Assembly: GCF_003850045.1 (NCBI RefSeq)
Contig: NZ_RQJX01000002.1
Coordinates: 186,001-250,000, forward strand
DNA: 64,000 nucleotides
Origin: Aeromicrobium camelliae
GTDB taxonomy: Bacteria; Actinomycetota; Actinomycetes; Propionibacteriales; Nocardioidaceae
Direction of reading: 5' to 3'
Made by a program: the position numbers and the translations under genes. This document shows positions 36,025-44,662 of the stretch, piece by piece; the stretch's first letter is position 1, and each line of letters starts with the position of its first letter. The notes under the pieces are model-generated. The model did no database searches. It was not told the DNA's origin and was given only the letters and a program-made list of their open reading frames with translations.

Positions 36025-37001
36025 TGGCAGCCGTCGACGTCCAGGCACTCGTCGAGGGGGTGCGCGCGGGACAGCGCGGTGCGGTGTCGCGGGCGATCAC
36101 GCTCGTCGAGTCGCGTCGTTCCGACCACCGCGCGGCTGCTCGGGAGCTGCTGACCGAGCTCGCGCCTCACGCCGGGGGCGCGGTGCGCGTCGGCATCTCC
36201 GGAGTTCCAGGCGTCGGCAAGTCGACGTTCATCGAGGCCCTCGGCGGTTACCTGACCGGCCGCGATCAGCAGGTCGGCGTGCTCGCGGTCGACCCGTCGA
36301 GCGTCCGCACCGGCGGCTCGGTGTTGGGCGACAAGACCCGGATGGCGACGCTGTCGACCGACCCGAAGGCCTACATCCGCCCCTCGCCGAGCGCCGGCAC
36401 GCTCGGCGGGGTCGCCCGCGCGACGAGCCAGGCACTGACGATCCTCGAGGCGGCCGGCTACGACGTCGTCCTCGTCGAGACCGTCGGAGTCGGGCAATCG
36501 GAGATCACCGTCGCGGGGATGGTCGACACTTTCCTGTTCCTCACCCTCGCGCGCACGGGCGATCAGCTCCAGGGCATCAAGAAGGGGATCCTCGAGATCG
36601 CCGACGTCATCGCGGTCAACAAGGCGGACGGCGAACGCGTCAAGGAGGCCGAGGCGACCGCTCGCGATCTTGCTGGGGCCCTACGGCTCGTCTACGCCGG
36701 CACGCAGGACTGGGTGCCGCCGGTGCTGACCTGCTCCGCGATCGAGGGCACCGGCATCGGCACCGTCTGGAACCGGATCATCCGGCATCGCGAGTTCCTG
36801 GGCGCCCGGGGTGTGGCCGAGAAGCGCGCTCGACAGCAGCTCGACTTCGTCTGGACGCTGGTGCGCGACGAGATCGACCAGCGACTGCGTAGCGACGAGA
36901 ACGTCGCGGCGGTCCGCGCGTCCCTGCGCGAGCGGGTGCTCAACGGCGACCTGCCCGCGGTCGCTGCGGCCGACGAGATCCTCCGCGCCTACGACAGCTG
37001 A
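36024..37001 (+). CDS. meaB: Methylmalonyl-CoA mutase-associated GTPase
   Basis: A 325-aa G3E-family GTPase (MeaB/ArgK) that loads and protects the adenosylcobalamin cofactor of the mutase. The P-loop GVPGVGKST lies near residue 60, the Walker-B-like VLVETVGVGQSE near 152, and the NKAD base-recognition motif near 200. The helical C-terminus mediates dimerisation. It is coupled to mutB by a 1-base stop/start overlap. Its final codons overlap the end of the convergent MmcQ-like gene by 13 bases. Confidence 0.93.
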   Translation: MAAVDVQALVEGVRAGQRGAVSRAITLVESRRSDHRAAARELLTELAPHAGGAVRVGISGVPGVGKSTFIEALGGYLTGRDQQVGVLAVDPSSVRTGGSVLGDKTRMATLSTDPKAYIRPSPSAGTLGGVARATSQALTILEAAGYDVVLVETVGVGQSEITVAGMVDTFLFLTLARTGDQLQGIKKGILEIADVIAVNKADGERVKEAEATARDLAGALRLVYAGTQDWVPPVLTCSAIEGTGIGTVWNRIIRHREFLGARGVAEKRARQQLDFVWTLVRDEIDQRLRSDENVAAVRASLRERVLNGDLPAVAAADEILRAYDS

Positions 37002-37309
37002 GGCGCTCGGGCGCGCCACGCGTCCTCGATCACCTCGGCCAGTTCGTCCACACCGATCCGTTCCAGCCGCACCAGGACGCTTGCGTGACCGGCGTAGTGG
37101 TCGATGGTGAAGAACACGTCCGGGTCGCTCGCCAACAGCGCCTCGCGCTCGCCCAGGTCGCTGCACCACGCCACGAGGGCTTCGGGCTTGTCGCGCAAAC
37201 GCAGGAAGATCCTGCCGCCGGCGTAGAACGCCGGAGTTCCGTACGCCGTCCGCTCCTCGACGCCCGGCAGCGCGAGCGCCAGCCGTCGCACGTCGTCTTC
37301 GGTCGCCAC
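36989..37309 (-). CDS. MmcQ/YjbR family protein
   Basis: A 106-aa single-domain protein of the YjbR/CyaY-like MmcQ family. It begins VATEDDVRRLALALPGVEERTAYGTPAFYAGGRIFLRLR and ends with LVRLERIGVDELAEVIEDAWRARA, the canonical double-wing fold. The start is GTG 37309. Such proteins are annotated as putative DNA-binding but have no proven function. The last 13 bases overlap the meaB 3' end. Confidence 0.8.
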   Translation of the reverse strand: MATEDDVRRLALALPGVEERTAYGTPAFYAGGRIFLRLRDKPEALVAWCSDLGEREALLASDPDVFFTIDHYAGHASVLVRLERIGVDELAEVIEDAWRARAPQLS

Positions 37310-37413
37310 GTCCTCACTGTGGCACGACGAAGCCCGCTGAGGCGAGGGGCTAGCGGGATCGGGTGCGCGTGTGATGGGCTCGCGGAAAGGAAACTCACAC
37401 ATCGGGGGAAACG

Positions 37414-38406
37414 ATGAAGAGATTGCTATCGCTGGGCGCGGTCACCCTCGCCCTCCTCACGGGAAGTCTCACCGGCGCCCACGGTGCCCCGACGGACCCT
37501 GCAGGGCCCGTGCAGCGGCAGGCCGTCGACCAGTCGGCCCAGGCGGCAGCCGTCGAGTACTGGACGCCTGATCGCATGCGGGCGGCCCTCCCGGCCGAAG
37601 CGCTCCTCTCCGACCAGCTCGCGGCCCCGCTCGAGGATGTCGCGAAGGGCGCGCCGCAGAAGATCGCGGGTCGGCAGGCGGGACCGATCGCCGACGTCAT
37701 CGGTGGGCTCCGCGAGCTGCTGGCCAGCAGCGGCGAGCTCTACACCGGCGGCGGCGAGGTGGTGAAGACCACCGGCAAGGTGTTCTTCACCCTCGGGGGC
37801 GCCGACTACGTCTGCTCGGGCAGCTCCACGGTGGCCGCCAACGAGAGCTTGGTCCAGACCGCGGGTCACTGTCTCAACGCGGGGCCGGGCGACTTCGCCA
37901 CGAACTTCATCTTCGTGCCGCAGTACGACAACGGCAGCGCGCCGTTCGGCGAGTTCGCCGCCACGGAGCTGTACACGACGCAGCAGTGGGCCGAGTCCGG
38001 CGACATCAATTACGACGTGGGGTACGCCAAGGTCGGCACCGTCGGGGGAGCCACGCTGACCGACACCGTCGGCGCTCAAGGCGTCGGGTTCAACCAACCC
38101 CGCGGGGAGGCCATGCATGCTTTCGGCTATCCGGCCGCGTCGCCGTACAACGGTCAGGAGCTTGCCTGGTGCAGCGGCCAGGTGGCGACGGACCCGCTCG
38201 GCACCGACTCTCAGGGCATGGTCTGCAACATGACCGGCGGTTCGTCCGGCGGCCCGTGGTTCATCGATGACGACGAGGCGTCGGGCATCGGCACGCTCAA
38301 CTCGGTGAACAGCTTCAAGTACACCGTTCCGGGCTTCGGTGACCGCATGTACGGGCCGTACTTCGGCTCCGTGGTCCAGAGCCTCTACACCGCGGCGCAG
38401 AACTGA
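37414..38406 (+). CDS. Secreted trypsin-like serine protease
   Basis: A 330-aa exported peptidase. The signal peptide MKRLLSLGAVTLALLTGSLTGAHG is cleaved near residue 24, and a ~90-residue pro-region follows. The triad is visible: His in QTAGHC (near 151), Asp in INYDVGYAKV (near 199), Ser in MTGGSSGGPWF (near 277), with four Cys that could form the two usual disulfides (around CSGS/GHC and CSG/VCN). It resembles streptomycete secreted proteases of the glutamyl endopeptidase/trypsin-like type. Its stop shares one base with the ATG of the M28 lipoprotein, so both exported peptidases are coexpressed. Confidence 0.85.
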   Translation: MKRLLSLGAVTLALLTGSLTGAHGAPTDPAGPVQRQAVDQSAQAAAVEYWTPDRMRAALPAEALLSDQLAAPLEDVAKGAPQKIAGRQAGPIADVIGGLRELLASSGELYTGGGEVVKTTGKVFFTLGGADYVCSGSSTVAANESLVQTAGHCLNAGPGDFATNFIFVPQYDNGSAPFGEFAATELYTTQQWAESGDINYDVGYAKVGTVGGATLTDTVGAQGVGFNQPRGEAMHAFGYPAASPYNGQELAWCSGQVATDPLGTDSQGMVCNMTGGSSGGPWFIDDDEASGIGTLNSVNSFKYTVPGFGDRMYGPYFGSVVQSLYTAAQN

Positions 38407-39379
38407 TGCGCGGCAGTCGGCGACCCTCGATACGGGGTCGCCGGCTGCTGTTCGCGCTCCTGCTCGCAGCGGCTGTGCTGGCCGGGTGCACGGAGGCGGG
38501 CCCGGACTCACGGCCGACCACGGCGGCGCCGCCGACCACATTCACGCCCAGCAGCCCGCCCCGCCGCCCGAGTTCGACGTCGCGCGGGTCATGGATGACA
38601 TCCGCCACCTGGCTGAGGCGATCGGCCCGCGGCACGGCACCTCCCCGGCCTATGCGGAGGCGGCGGTGTGGGCGGAGGAACGTCTCGCCTCCCTCGGGTA
38701 CACGGTGACGCGGCAGGCCGTGACCGCTCCCGCGGGCACGACCTGGGGCGTCGACGTGCCCGCGGGCAACTCGCCGAACGTCATCGCCTCACGGCCTGGC
38801 GCCGGACCGTCGGACCCGCACGTCCTGATCGGGGCGCACCTCGACACCGTCCCCGTCGCGCCGGGCGCGGAGGACAACGCCTCGGGCGTGGCAGTGATGC
38901 TCGAACTCGCCCGTGTCGTCGCCGCCACCGACCTCCCTGTGCGGTTCGTGGCCTTCGGTGCGGAGGAACCACGCGGACCAGGCGACGCCCTGCATCACTT
39001 CGGCTCCCAGCAGTACGTCGCGGCGCTCGACGACGCCGGCCGGAGGGGGATCCGCGCGATGGTCGCTCTCGACCGGGTCGGTGTGCCGGGACCGGAAGTC
39101 CCCGTGTGCTCCGGTGCCGCCCCGGCTGGGACGACCGCCGTTCGCGACGAACTCGCCGCGACGGCAGCCCGGGCCGGCCTCCCCCACGCGGTGTGCGGAG
39201 GCAACACCACGAGCGATCACTGGTCGTTCGACAAGGCGGGCGTTCCCGCCGCGCGTCTCGGCTCCATCCCGTATTCCGGTTACCACTCGCCGGCCGACAC
39301 CGTGCATGTCATCGACCCGGAGCAGCTCGGACGGGTGGGGGCGATCATGCGGGCGTGGTTGCTCGCCGGGTCACCGTAG
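38406..39379 (+). pseudogene. M28 family metallopeptidase lipoprotein, frameshifted
   Basis: Frame 1 (from ATG 38406) encodes a lipoprotein signal: basic start, LLFALLLAAAVLAGC lipobox, then a Pro/Thr linker up to about 38550. The zinc aminopeptidase domain continues in the -1 frame from about 38570 (EFDVARVMDDIRHLAEAIGPRHGTSPAY) with metal-binding motifs HVLIGAHLDTV, AEDNASGVAVMLELA, FGAEEPRG and SDHWSFDKAGVPAARLGS. One missing base in the C/G-rich stretch 38541-38570 explains the break. An internal ATG (38591) would give an unexported enzyme without signal, which is unlikely to be the design. Alternatives: sequencing indel, or a real inactivating mutation. Confidence 0.75.
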
Positions 39380-40729
39380 GCCGGCGTCGAACGGCGGCGA
39401 ACTCGCCCGGCGAGCGAGTTCCAGGATCGCCGCGGCGCGCTCGCCCTCCACGAGCCGTGGTGTGAAGGTCTCGTCGATGACGTAGGGGAGTGGTCGCACG
39501 TCGAGGACCTGAACGGGCGTGGCGATGATCTCCACGAGGATCCCCTCCTGCGTCTCGCGCATGAAGTCCATGTCGAACACGAGGTTGCCGAGCGAGTGCA
39601 CCACGGTGGCGTCGTCGTGCTGTTCCCATCCCTGCACCCAGTGCGGGTGTCCGCCGACCACGACGTCGGCTCCTGCATCGGTGAAGGCACGGGCCATCTC
39701 ACGTTGGCTCGGTTCGGGCACGTTCGTGTACTGCGTTCCCCAGTGCGGCACGACGACGAGCAGGTCGACCCGTCCGGCCAGGTCGCCGATGTCCTCGACG
39801 GCACGGCGCAACGCCTCCTGATCGATCGCTGGGCCGGTTCGAGGCGGCGCGTCGATGCGGTTGGTGCCGGGGGAGGCCGGGCCGGCGGCCGGCGTCTCGC
39901 CGATGGAGTCGGTGGCATAGAACCCGACCCGGAGGCTGCCGGTGTCCACGATCGCCGGTTCCCGCGCCCGGGCTCGATCCTCACCCGCGCCCACCACCGC
40001 GAATCCGGCCTCGCGCAGCAACCGGAAGGTCGTGAGCATGGGCTCGGCGCCGAAATCCCCGAGGTGGTTGTTGGCCAGCCCCACGACGTCGATACCGGCC
40101 GCCCGCATCCCGGCGAGCACGCCCGGATCCGCGCCGAACGAGTCGCCGCCCTGCTGGGGCGGACCGGCCGTCGACAGCGTGGACTCGAGGTTCACGAACG
40201 CCACATCTGCGTCGGCGAGGACGCTTCCGATGTCGCCCCACACCGCGCCGAGGTCTCCACGGCGAGCGAGATAGGCACCGACACGACGCCCCAGCATCAC
40301 GTCCCCGCCGACCAGGACGCGAGCGTGGGGAGTCAGCGGTCGTTCGCTGGGGATCGTGAGGGGGTAGTCCTCGTCGTCGAGCGGGTCGAGCCCGTCGACC
40401 GTGGCGAGGCGCACGGTCGGTCGCACACGGTCCGCCGGAACGAGGGCCACGGCCGTGTCGTCGGCGAGAACGGCGTCGAGAGCCTCGTCCGTGCGAACGA
40501 CTCGCAGCGGTTCGTCCTGTCCTGACAACGGCTCCCATGTCTCGATCTCGCCGGCCACGAGCCGACGCGCCTCGGCCGCGTCGAGGTCGAGTGGCGGCCG
40601 GCTCAACGAAGTCGCGATCGCCAGCGGAAGACGGTGCGACGGCGGTTCCGGCGACGGCGCGGGTTCGGGTGCCGACGTGCACCCGGCGAGCAGCGCGACG
40701 AGCGTGACGAGGAGCGCCAGCCGGGTCAT
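39371..40729 (-). CDS. CapA family lipoprotein
   Basis: A 452-aa exported lipoprotein. The signal peptide MTRLALLVTLVALLAGC ends with a lipobox. A ~110-residue N-terminal region (DLDAAEARRLVAGEIETWEPL and following) precedes a CapA/PgsA-type metallophosphatase-like domain with LVGGDVMLGRRVG, DVAFVNLESTLS, GIDVVGLANNHLGDFG and VVVGGHPHWVQGWE. CapA-like proteins take part in poly-gamma-glutamate capsule synthesis, but orphan copies without capBC have unknown substrates, and none are nearby. TATTCT (40741-40736) lies 6 bases before the ATG, so the mRNA is probably leaderless. The 3' end overlaps the M28 gene by 9 bases. Confidence 0.8.
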   Translation of the reverse strand: MTRLALLVTLVALLAGCTSAPEPAPSPEPPSHRLPLAIATSLSRPPLDLDAAEARRLVAGEIETWEPLSGQDEPLRVVRTDEALDAVLADDTAVALVPADRVRPTVRLATVDGLDPLDDEDYPLTIPSERPLTPHARVLVGGDVMLGRRVGAYLARRGDLGAVWGDIGSVLADADVAFVNLESTLSTAGPPQQGGDSFGADPGVLAGMRAAGIDVVGLANNHLGDFGAEPMLTTFRLLREAGFAVVGAGEDRARAREPAIVDTGSLRVGFYATDSIGETPAAGPASPGTNRIDAPPRTGPAIDQEALRRAVEDIGDLAGRVDLLVVVPHWGTQYTNVPEPSQREMARAFTDAGADVVVGGHPHWVQGWEQHDDATVVHSLGNLVFDMDFMRETQEGILVEIIATPVQVLDVRPLPYVIDETFTPRLVEGERAAAILELARRASSPPFDAGLR

Positions 40730-40755
40730 GATCTCAGAATACGGACGATGAGAAT

Positions 40756-40790
40756 CCGGACTAGTCACAAAGGACTAGTCCGGGCTAGTC
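40756..40790 (-). promoter_or_regulatory. Triple CTAG-containing repeat over the capA promoter (candidate operator)
   Basis: CCGGACTAGTC (40756-40766) and GACTAGTCCGG (40773-40783) form a perfect 11-bp inverted repeat with a 6-base ACAAAG spacer. In the plus orientation GGACTAGTC occurs at 40758-40766 and 40772-40780, and a third copy, GGGCTAGTC, at 40782-40790. For the leaderless capA start (TSS near 40729), these units cover about -27 to -61, that is the -35 region, the expected position for a repressor or activator. Confidence 0.6.
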
Positions 40791-40805
40791 TGTTCCTCAC
40801 GTGGA

Positions 40806-40844
40806 CGAAGGCCCGGCCATCTCGGGGGGATGGCCGGGCCTTCG
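40806..40844 (-). terminator. Terminator hairpin of the citrate synthase gene
   Basis: The 16-base arms 40806-40821 and 40829-40844 are perfectly complementary (core AAGGCCCGGCCATC) around a 7-base loop. It follows the citrate synthase stop (40862) in the direction of transcription and insulates it from the capA regulatory region. It has no long T-run. Confidence 0.8.
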
Positions 40845-40861
40845 ATATGTCACCGTACGTG

Positions 40862-41968
40862 TCAGGCGGTCGCCCAGGCGGGGTTCCAGCCCTCCACCTC
40901 ATCGGCGCGGCGCTCCTTGGGGCCGACGTACGCCGACGACGGACGGATGAGGCGTCCGGTCCGCTTCTGCTCCAGGATGTGCGCGCTCCATCCCGCAGTG
41001 CGAGCCGAGGTGAACATCGCCGTGAACATGTGCGGTGGGATCTGCGCGAAGTCGAGCACGATCGCGGCCCAGAACTCGACGTTCGTCTCGAGCACGCGGT
41101 CGGGGCGGCGTTCACGCAGTTCGGTGAGTGCGGCCTGCTCCAGCGCCTCGGCGACCTCCGCGCGCGGCGCGTTGAGCTCCTTCGCGGTGCGCCGCAGGGT
41201 GCGGGCGCGCGGGTCCTCCGCACGGTAGACCCGGTGCCCGAAGCCCATGAGCCGCTGGCCGCTGTCGAGCAGCTTCTTGACGTAAGCGCGCGCATCGCCG
41301 GACTTCTCGACCTCCTCGATCATGCCGAGCACCCGCGACGGTGCGCCGCCGTGCAGCGGGCCGGACATCGCGCCGACCGCGCCGGAGAGGGCGGCGGCGG
41401 CGTCCGCGCCCGTGGAGGCGATGACGCGCGCCGTGAACGTCGAGGCGTTCATGCCGTGCTCGGCCGCGGAGACCCAGTACGCGTCGATGGCCTTGGCGTG
41501 GTCAGGGTTGACCTCTCCACGCCAGCGGGTGAGGAAACGCTCGGTGATCGTGTCGCACTTGTCGATCTCGGACTGCGGCACCATCGGCTGTCCTACGCCG
41601 CGCGCAGCCTGCGCGACGTAGGACAGGACCATCACGGCCGCCCGGGCGAGATCGTCGCGCGCCTGCTCGTCGCTGATGTCGTAGAGCTGACCCATGCCCC
41701 ACTGCGGCGCGGTCAGTGCGATGGCGCTCTGCACGTCGGCGCGGATGTCGCCGGAGTGCACCGGGATCGGGAACGGCTCGGCGGGCGGGAGGCCCGGCTC
41801 GTAGCGGCCGTCGACCAGCAGACCCCAGATCTTCTCGAACGGCACGCGGCCGACGAGGTCGTCGATGTCGACGCCGCGGTACCGAAGCGCCGACCCTTCC
41901 TTGTCGGGCTCCGCGATCTCGCTCTCGAACGCGACGACGCCCTCTAGTCCGTGATGCACTTCAGTCAT
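40862..41968 (-). CDS. Citrate synthase 2 (dimeric type)
   Basis: A 368-aa citrate synthase condensing oxaloacetate and acetyl-CoA. Active-site His/Asp motifs are represented by SAAEHGMNAST (near 190), GAPSRVLGMIEE preceded by SGPLHGGA, and MGFGHRVYRAEDPRA (near 264), with the catalytic Asp region ETNVEFWAAIVLD near 314. It fits the citA/gltA2-like short form of actinobacteria. CAGAAT (41980-41975) lies 6 bases before ATG 41968, so the transcript is probably leaderless. Divergent from pdxH with a 36-base shared promoter region. Confidence 0.9.
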   Translation of the reverse strand: MTEVHHGLEGVVAFESEIAEPDKEGSALRYRGVDIDDLVGRVPFEKIWGLLVDGRYEPGLPPAEPFPIPVHSGDIRADVQSAIALTAPQWGMGQLYDISDEQARDDLARAAVMVLSYVAQAARGVGQPMVPQSEIDKCDTITERFLTRWRGEVNPDHAKAIDAYWVSAAEHGMNASTFTARVIASTGADAAAALSGAVGAMSGPLHGGAPSRVLGMIEEVEKSGDARAYVKKLLDSGQRLMGFGHRVYRAEDPRARTLRRTAKELNAPRAEVAEALEQAALTELRERRPDRVLETNVEFWAAIVLDFAQIPPHMFTAMFTSARTAGWSAHILEQKRTGRLIRPSSAYVGPKERRADEVEGWNPAWATA

Positions 41969-41974
41969 GCCTGC

Positions 41975-41998
41975 ATTCTGCACTGCCGCGGATACCGT
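41975..41998. promoter_or_regulatory. Divergent leaderless promoters, citrate synthase / pdxH
   Basis: CAGAAT on the minus strand (41980-41975) lies 6 bases before the citrate synthase ATG, and TACCGT on the plus strand (41993-41998) lies 6 bases before the pdxH ATG at 42005. The two -10 elements are separated by 12 bases, so polymerases on the two promoters would compete. Confidence 0.5.
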
Positions 41999-42004
41999 GT
42001 CTGC

Positions 42005-42643
42005 ATGGACTCCAACGACCTCGCGGCGATGCGTCACGAGTATGAAGCCGGCGGGCTGAGCGAGGCGGAAGCGGGCGACGACCCCTACCGTCTGTTCGAC
42101 CGGTGGATGGTCGATGCGATGACCTCCGGACTGCACGAACCCAACGCGATGGTGCTCGCCACGGCGACCGCCGACGGCCGTCCGTCGGTGCGCACGGTCC
42201 TGCTCAAGGGCATGGACGAACGGGGCGCCGTGTTCTACACGAACTACGAATCGCGCAAGGGGCGAGAACTCGCGGAGAATCCCCGCGCTGCCGTCGTGAT
42301 GCCGTGGCACCCGTTGCAGCGTCAAGTGCGGTTCGAAGGTGAGGTACAGAAGGCCGAGCCGATCGAGTCCGACTCCTACTTCATGGCGCGGCCTGAGGGC
42401 GGCCGGATCAGCGCCGCCGCCTCGCCGCAGTCCCGCCCGGTCAGTGACCGCGCCGCACTCGAGCGCCTGTGGGCCGAGGCGCAGGCGCGCGGGGCCGCCG
42501 ACCGGCGTCCGGAGCATTGGGGCGGGTACCGGATCGTCATCGACACGTTCGAGTTCTGGCAGGGGCGGCGCAATCGGTTCCACGACCGCATCCGCTTCCG
42601 CCGCGTCGGCGACGGTTGGGTCCGCGACCGCCTCGCGCCCTGA
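42005..42643 (+). CDS. pdxH: Pyridoxamine/pyridoxine 5'-phosphate oxidase
   Basis: A 212-aa FMN-dependent oxidase making pyridoxal 5'-phosphate. The N-terminal MRHEYEAGGLSEAEAGDDPYRLFDRWM is the PdxH leader, and VLATATADGRPSVRTVLLKGMDERGAVFYTNYESRKG (near 50-86) is the FMN-binding barrel. The C-terminal dimerisation domain ends with FHDRIRFRR...WVRDRLAP, the conserved C-terminal motif. The ATG at 42005 is supported by TACCGT six bases upstream. Confidence 0.93.
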   Translation: MDSNDLAAMRHEYEAGGLSEAEAGDDPYRLFDRWMVDAMTSGLHEPNAMVLATATADGRPSVRTVLLKGMDERGAVFYTNYESRKGRELAENPRAAVVMPWHPLQRQVRFEGEVQKAEPIESDSYFMARPEGGRISAAASPQSRPVSDRAALERLWAEAQARGAADRRPEHWGGYRIVIDTFEFWQGRRNRFHDRIRFRRVGDGWVRDRLAP

Positions 42644-42673
42644 CCGCGGTCTCCACCGTGGCACCATCGTTCG

Positions 42674-43948
42674 GTGCCGTTGCTGAGCTCGGTCCTGCCC
42701 GACATCACCCCGCTGTCCATCTCGCGTGCCTACCGCCGCCTGTGGACGGGGCTCACGATCTCCGCGTTCGGTCAGCAGATGGCCCTCGTGGCGATCTCCT
42801 TCGAGGCCTACCACCTGACCGGCGACTCTTTCGCCGTCGGGCTCGTGGGACTGTTCGGGCTCGTCCCGCTCGTCCTCGGCGGGTTGTACGGGGGCGCTCT
42901 CGTCGACGCCTTCGACCGGCGGACGGTCGCGTTGCTCTCGGCGCTCGGACTCTGGGCGTGCTCGCTCGCGCTGGTCGTCCACGCGCTCGCCGGCTGGGAC
43001 CGTGTCGAAGTGCTCTACGCCATCGTCGCCGTGCAGGCGGCGATGTTCGCGATCAACAACCCGGCGCGCTCCGCGATGCTGCCGCGGTTGCTGCCGGCGC
43101 GTGTCCTGCCGGCGGCGAACGCGCTGAGCACGGCATCGTTCACGTTGAGCTTCACTGTCGGATCACTGCTCGGCGGCGGCCTCATCGGGTGGGGAGGCGT
43201 GACCACCGTCTACATCGTGGACGCGGTCCTGTTCACCGCGGCGATCTACTCGCTCGTCCGCCTGCCACCGCTTCCGCCGGGTGAGCGGGCGCCTGTACCG
43301 GGTCTTCGCTCGGTCGTCGACGGGCTGCGGTTCCTGCGCACGGCGCCCAACTTGCGCGCCTCGTTCGTGCTCGACCTGTGTGCGATGGTCCTTGCGCAAC
43401 CCCGCGCGACCTTCCCCGCGCTCGCCGCCACGATCTACCTCGCGGGCGGCCGCGGCGACGAGGGCGCGTGGGTGCTGGGCGTGTTGCAGGCGGCGCCCGC
43501 GATCGGCTCGTTCCTCGCGTTCTGCGTGTCCGGTTGGCTGGGGCGGGTCCACCGGCATGGGATCGCGATCGTCGTCGCGATCATGACGTACGGCGTCGCG
43601 GTAGCGCTGGCCGGCGTCGCCGCGGTCGGGCTGCCGGGAGTGCTCTGGCTCGGCGTCACCCTGCTCGCGCTCTCGGGGTCGGCCGACATGGTGAGTTCGG
43701 CCTACCGTTCCACGATGCTGCAGACCGCGGCTCCCGACGAGATGCGCGGCCGCATGCAGGGCGTCTTCACCGTCGTCGTCGCCGGCGGCCCGCGTCTCGG
43801 CGACTTCGTGATGGGCTCGTTGGCGAGTCTCGTCGGCGAGGGTGAGGCGATGGTCCTGGGCGGAGTGCTGTGCGTTCTCGGCGTGGCTCTCACCGTGCTG
43901 ACGGCTCGCCGATTCCTGGCGTACGACGCACGCCACCCCACGCCCTAG
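42674..43948 (+). CDS. MFS transporter, EntS-like
   Basis: A 424-aa major facilitator with 12 predicted helices. The loop 2-3 motif appears as GALVDAFDRRTVALLSAL near 77-94, and NNPARSAMLPRLLPARVLPAANAL (near 131-154) is typical of the EntS/MFS_3 subfamily that exports siderophores or drugs. CAAPDEMRGRMQ-like sequence (TAAPDEMRGRMQGVF, near 352) is the second-half equivalent. GTG start with a weak CACCAT -10 six bases upstream. Its stop overlaps the convergent thioesterase stop by 4 bases. Substrate unknown. Confidence 0.85.
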   Translation: MPLLSSVLPDITPLSISRAYRRLWTGLTISAFGQQMALVAISFEAYHLTGDSFAVGLVGLFGLVPLVLGGLYGGALVDAFDRRTVALLSALGLWACSLALVVHALAGWDRVEVLYAIVAVQAAMFAINNPARSAMLPRLLPARVLPAANALSTASFTLSFTVGSLLGGGLIGWGGVTTVYIVDAVLFTAAIYSLVRLPPLPPGERAPVPGLRSVVDGLRFLRTAPNLRASFVLDLCAMVLAQPRATFPALAATIYLAGGRGDEGAWVLGVLQAAPAIGSFLAFCVSGWLGRVHRHGIAIVVAIMTYGVAVALAGVAAVGLPGVLWLGVTLLALSGSADMVSSAYRSTMLQTAAPDEMRGRMQGVFTVVVAGGPRLGDFVMGSLASLVGEGEAMVLGGVLCVLGVALTVLTARRFLAYDARHPTP

Positions 43949-44640
43949 AGGTCGATCTGAATCCAGATCTGCTCGGCCCGGCCGATCAGTTCCCCTTCGG
44001 GGGTGTAGAGCGCGGTGGCCGTGAAGAACTTGCGACGGTCCTGACGGTCGAGCTGGCCCACGGCGTGGTACCGCCGGCCCGCCTCCGGCGCCTGGTAGAC
44101 CTCCGCGGTCATCGTGCCGAGAAGCATGGGCTGTTCGGAGAAGTCCGCGGCCCAGCCGCCGGGGCAGTCGAGCGCCGCCCACGTGACCGGGGCGCCGATG
44201 CGCCCGTCCTCCTCAGCGAACGCCTCGTGTGCGTCCCACGGAGCGGCGGTCGTCCTCTCCTCGACGGGGCCCGAGAAGATGCGCAGGCCGTCGCCGGGCT
44301 CGCGCTGTGTGCCGCACGTGAAGCACAGGTCGAAGGGGTGCTGATGGAACCCGGGATAGGCCTTGAGGCCGGCCTCGACGCCCTCCGCGTCGACGAACGC
44401 CGGTGCCTCGCGCTCGAAGCTCCCCGGCTTCGCGATGCCGACCACTGCGCCGCCGTGAGTCAGCAGGCGCACTTCCTCGTCGTCGTGCTCCCAGGTCAGC
44501 GGAGTGTCGAGGGGAGGCGGCGTCCGCAACATCGCCGCGACCGGCCCCTCGTGGTCCAGGGCCGCGGCCACCAGGCCGCTCACGTATCCGCCGTTGCCGG
44601 TCGTCGGCGGCCCGTTGAACTGCTGCGCGATGGTCACCAT
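43945..44640 (-). CDS. Thioesterase family protein (hotdog fold)
   Basis: A 231-aa protein likely composed of two hotdog modules. FNGPPTTGNGGYVSGLVAAAL near residues 8-28 is the N-terminal signature with the GG-x-S catalytic turn. A Cys pair (FDLCFTCGTQRE near 108-119) and CPGGWAAD further on are conserved in the actinobacterial group. It probably hydrolyses an acyl-CoA. TACGGT (44652-44647) lies 6 bases before ATG 44640. It starts beside the photolyase gene and is in the same direction, 22 bases beyond its stop. Confidence 0.7.
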   Translation of the reverse strand: MVTIAQQFNGPPTTGNGGYVSGLVAAALDHEGPVAAMLRTPPPLDTPLTWEHDDEEVRLLTHGGAVVGIAKPGSFEREAPAFVDAEGVEAGLKAYPGFHQHPFDLCFTCGTQREPGDGLRIFSGPVEERTTAAPWDAHEAFAEEDGRIGAPVTWAALDCPGGWAADFSEQPMLLGTMTAEVYQAPEAGRRYHAVGQLDRQDRRKFFTATALYTPEGELIGRAEQIWIQIDL

Positions 44641-44662
44641 GGGGCCACCGTAGCGGCCCGGC

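Noticed and set aside
33682..36048. Long open frame (788 aa) on the minus strand opposite mutB
   Set aside because: Antisense shadow of a well-recognised mutase gene; the composition is arginine/valine-rich with no domain.
38406..39379. Programmed -1 frameshift in the M28 gene
   Set aside because: No X-XXY-YYZ slippery heptamer followed by a clear pseudoknot was seen in 38541-38570; a simple deletion is a more economical explanation.
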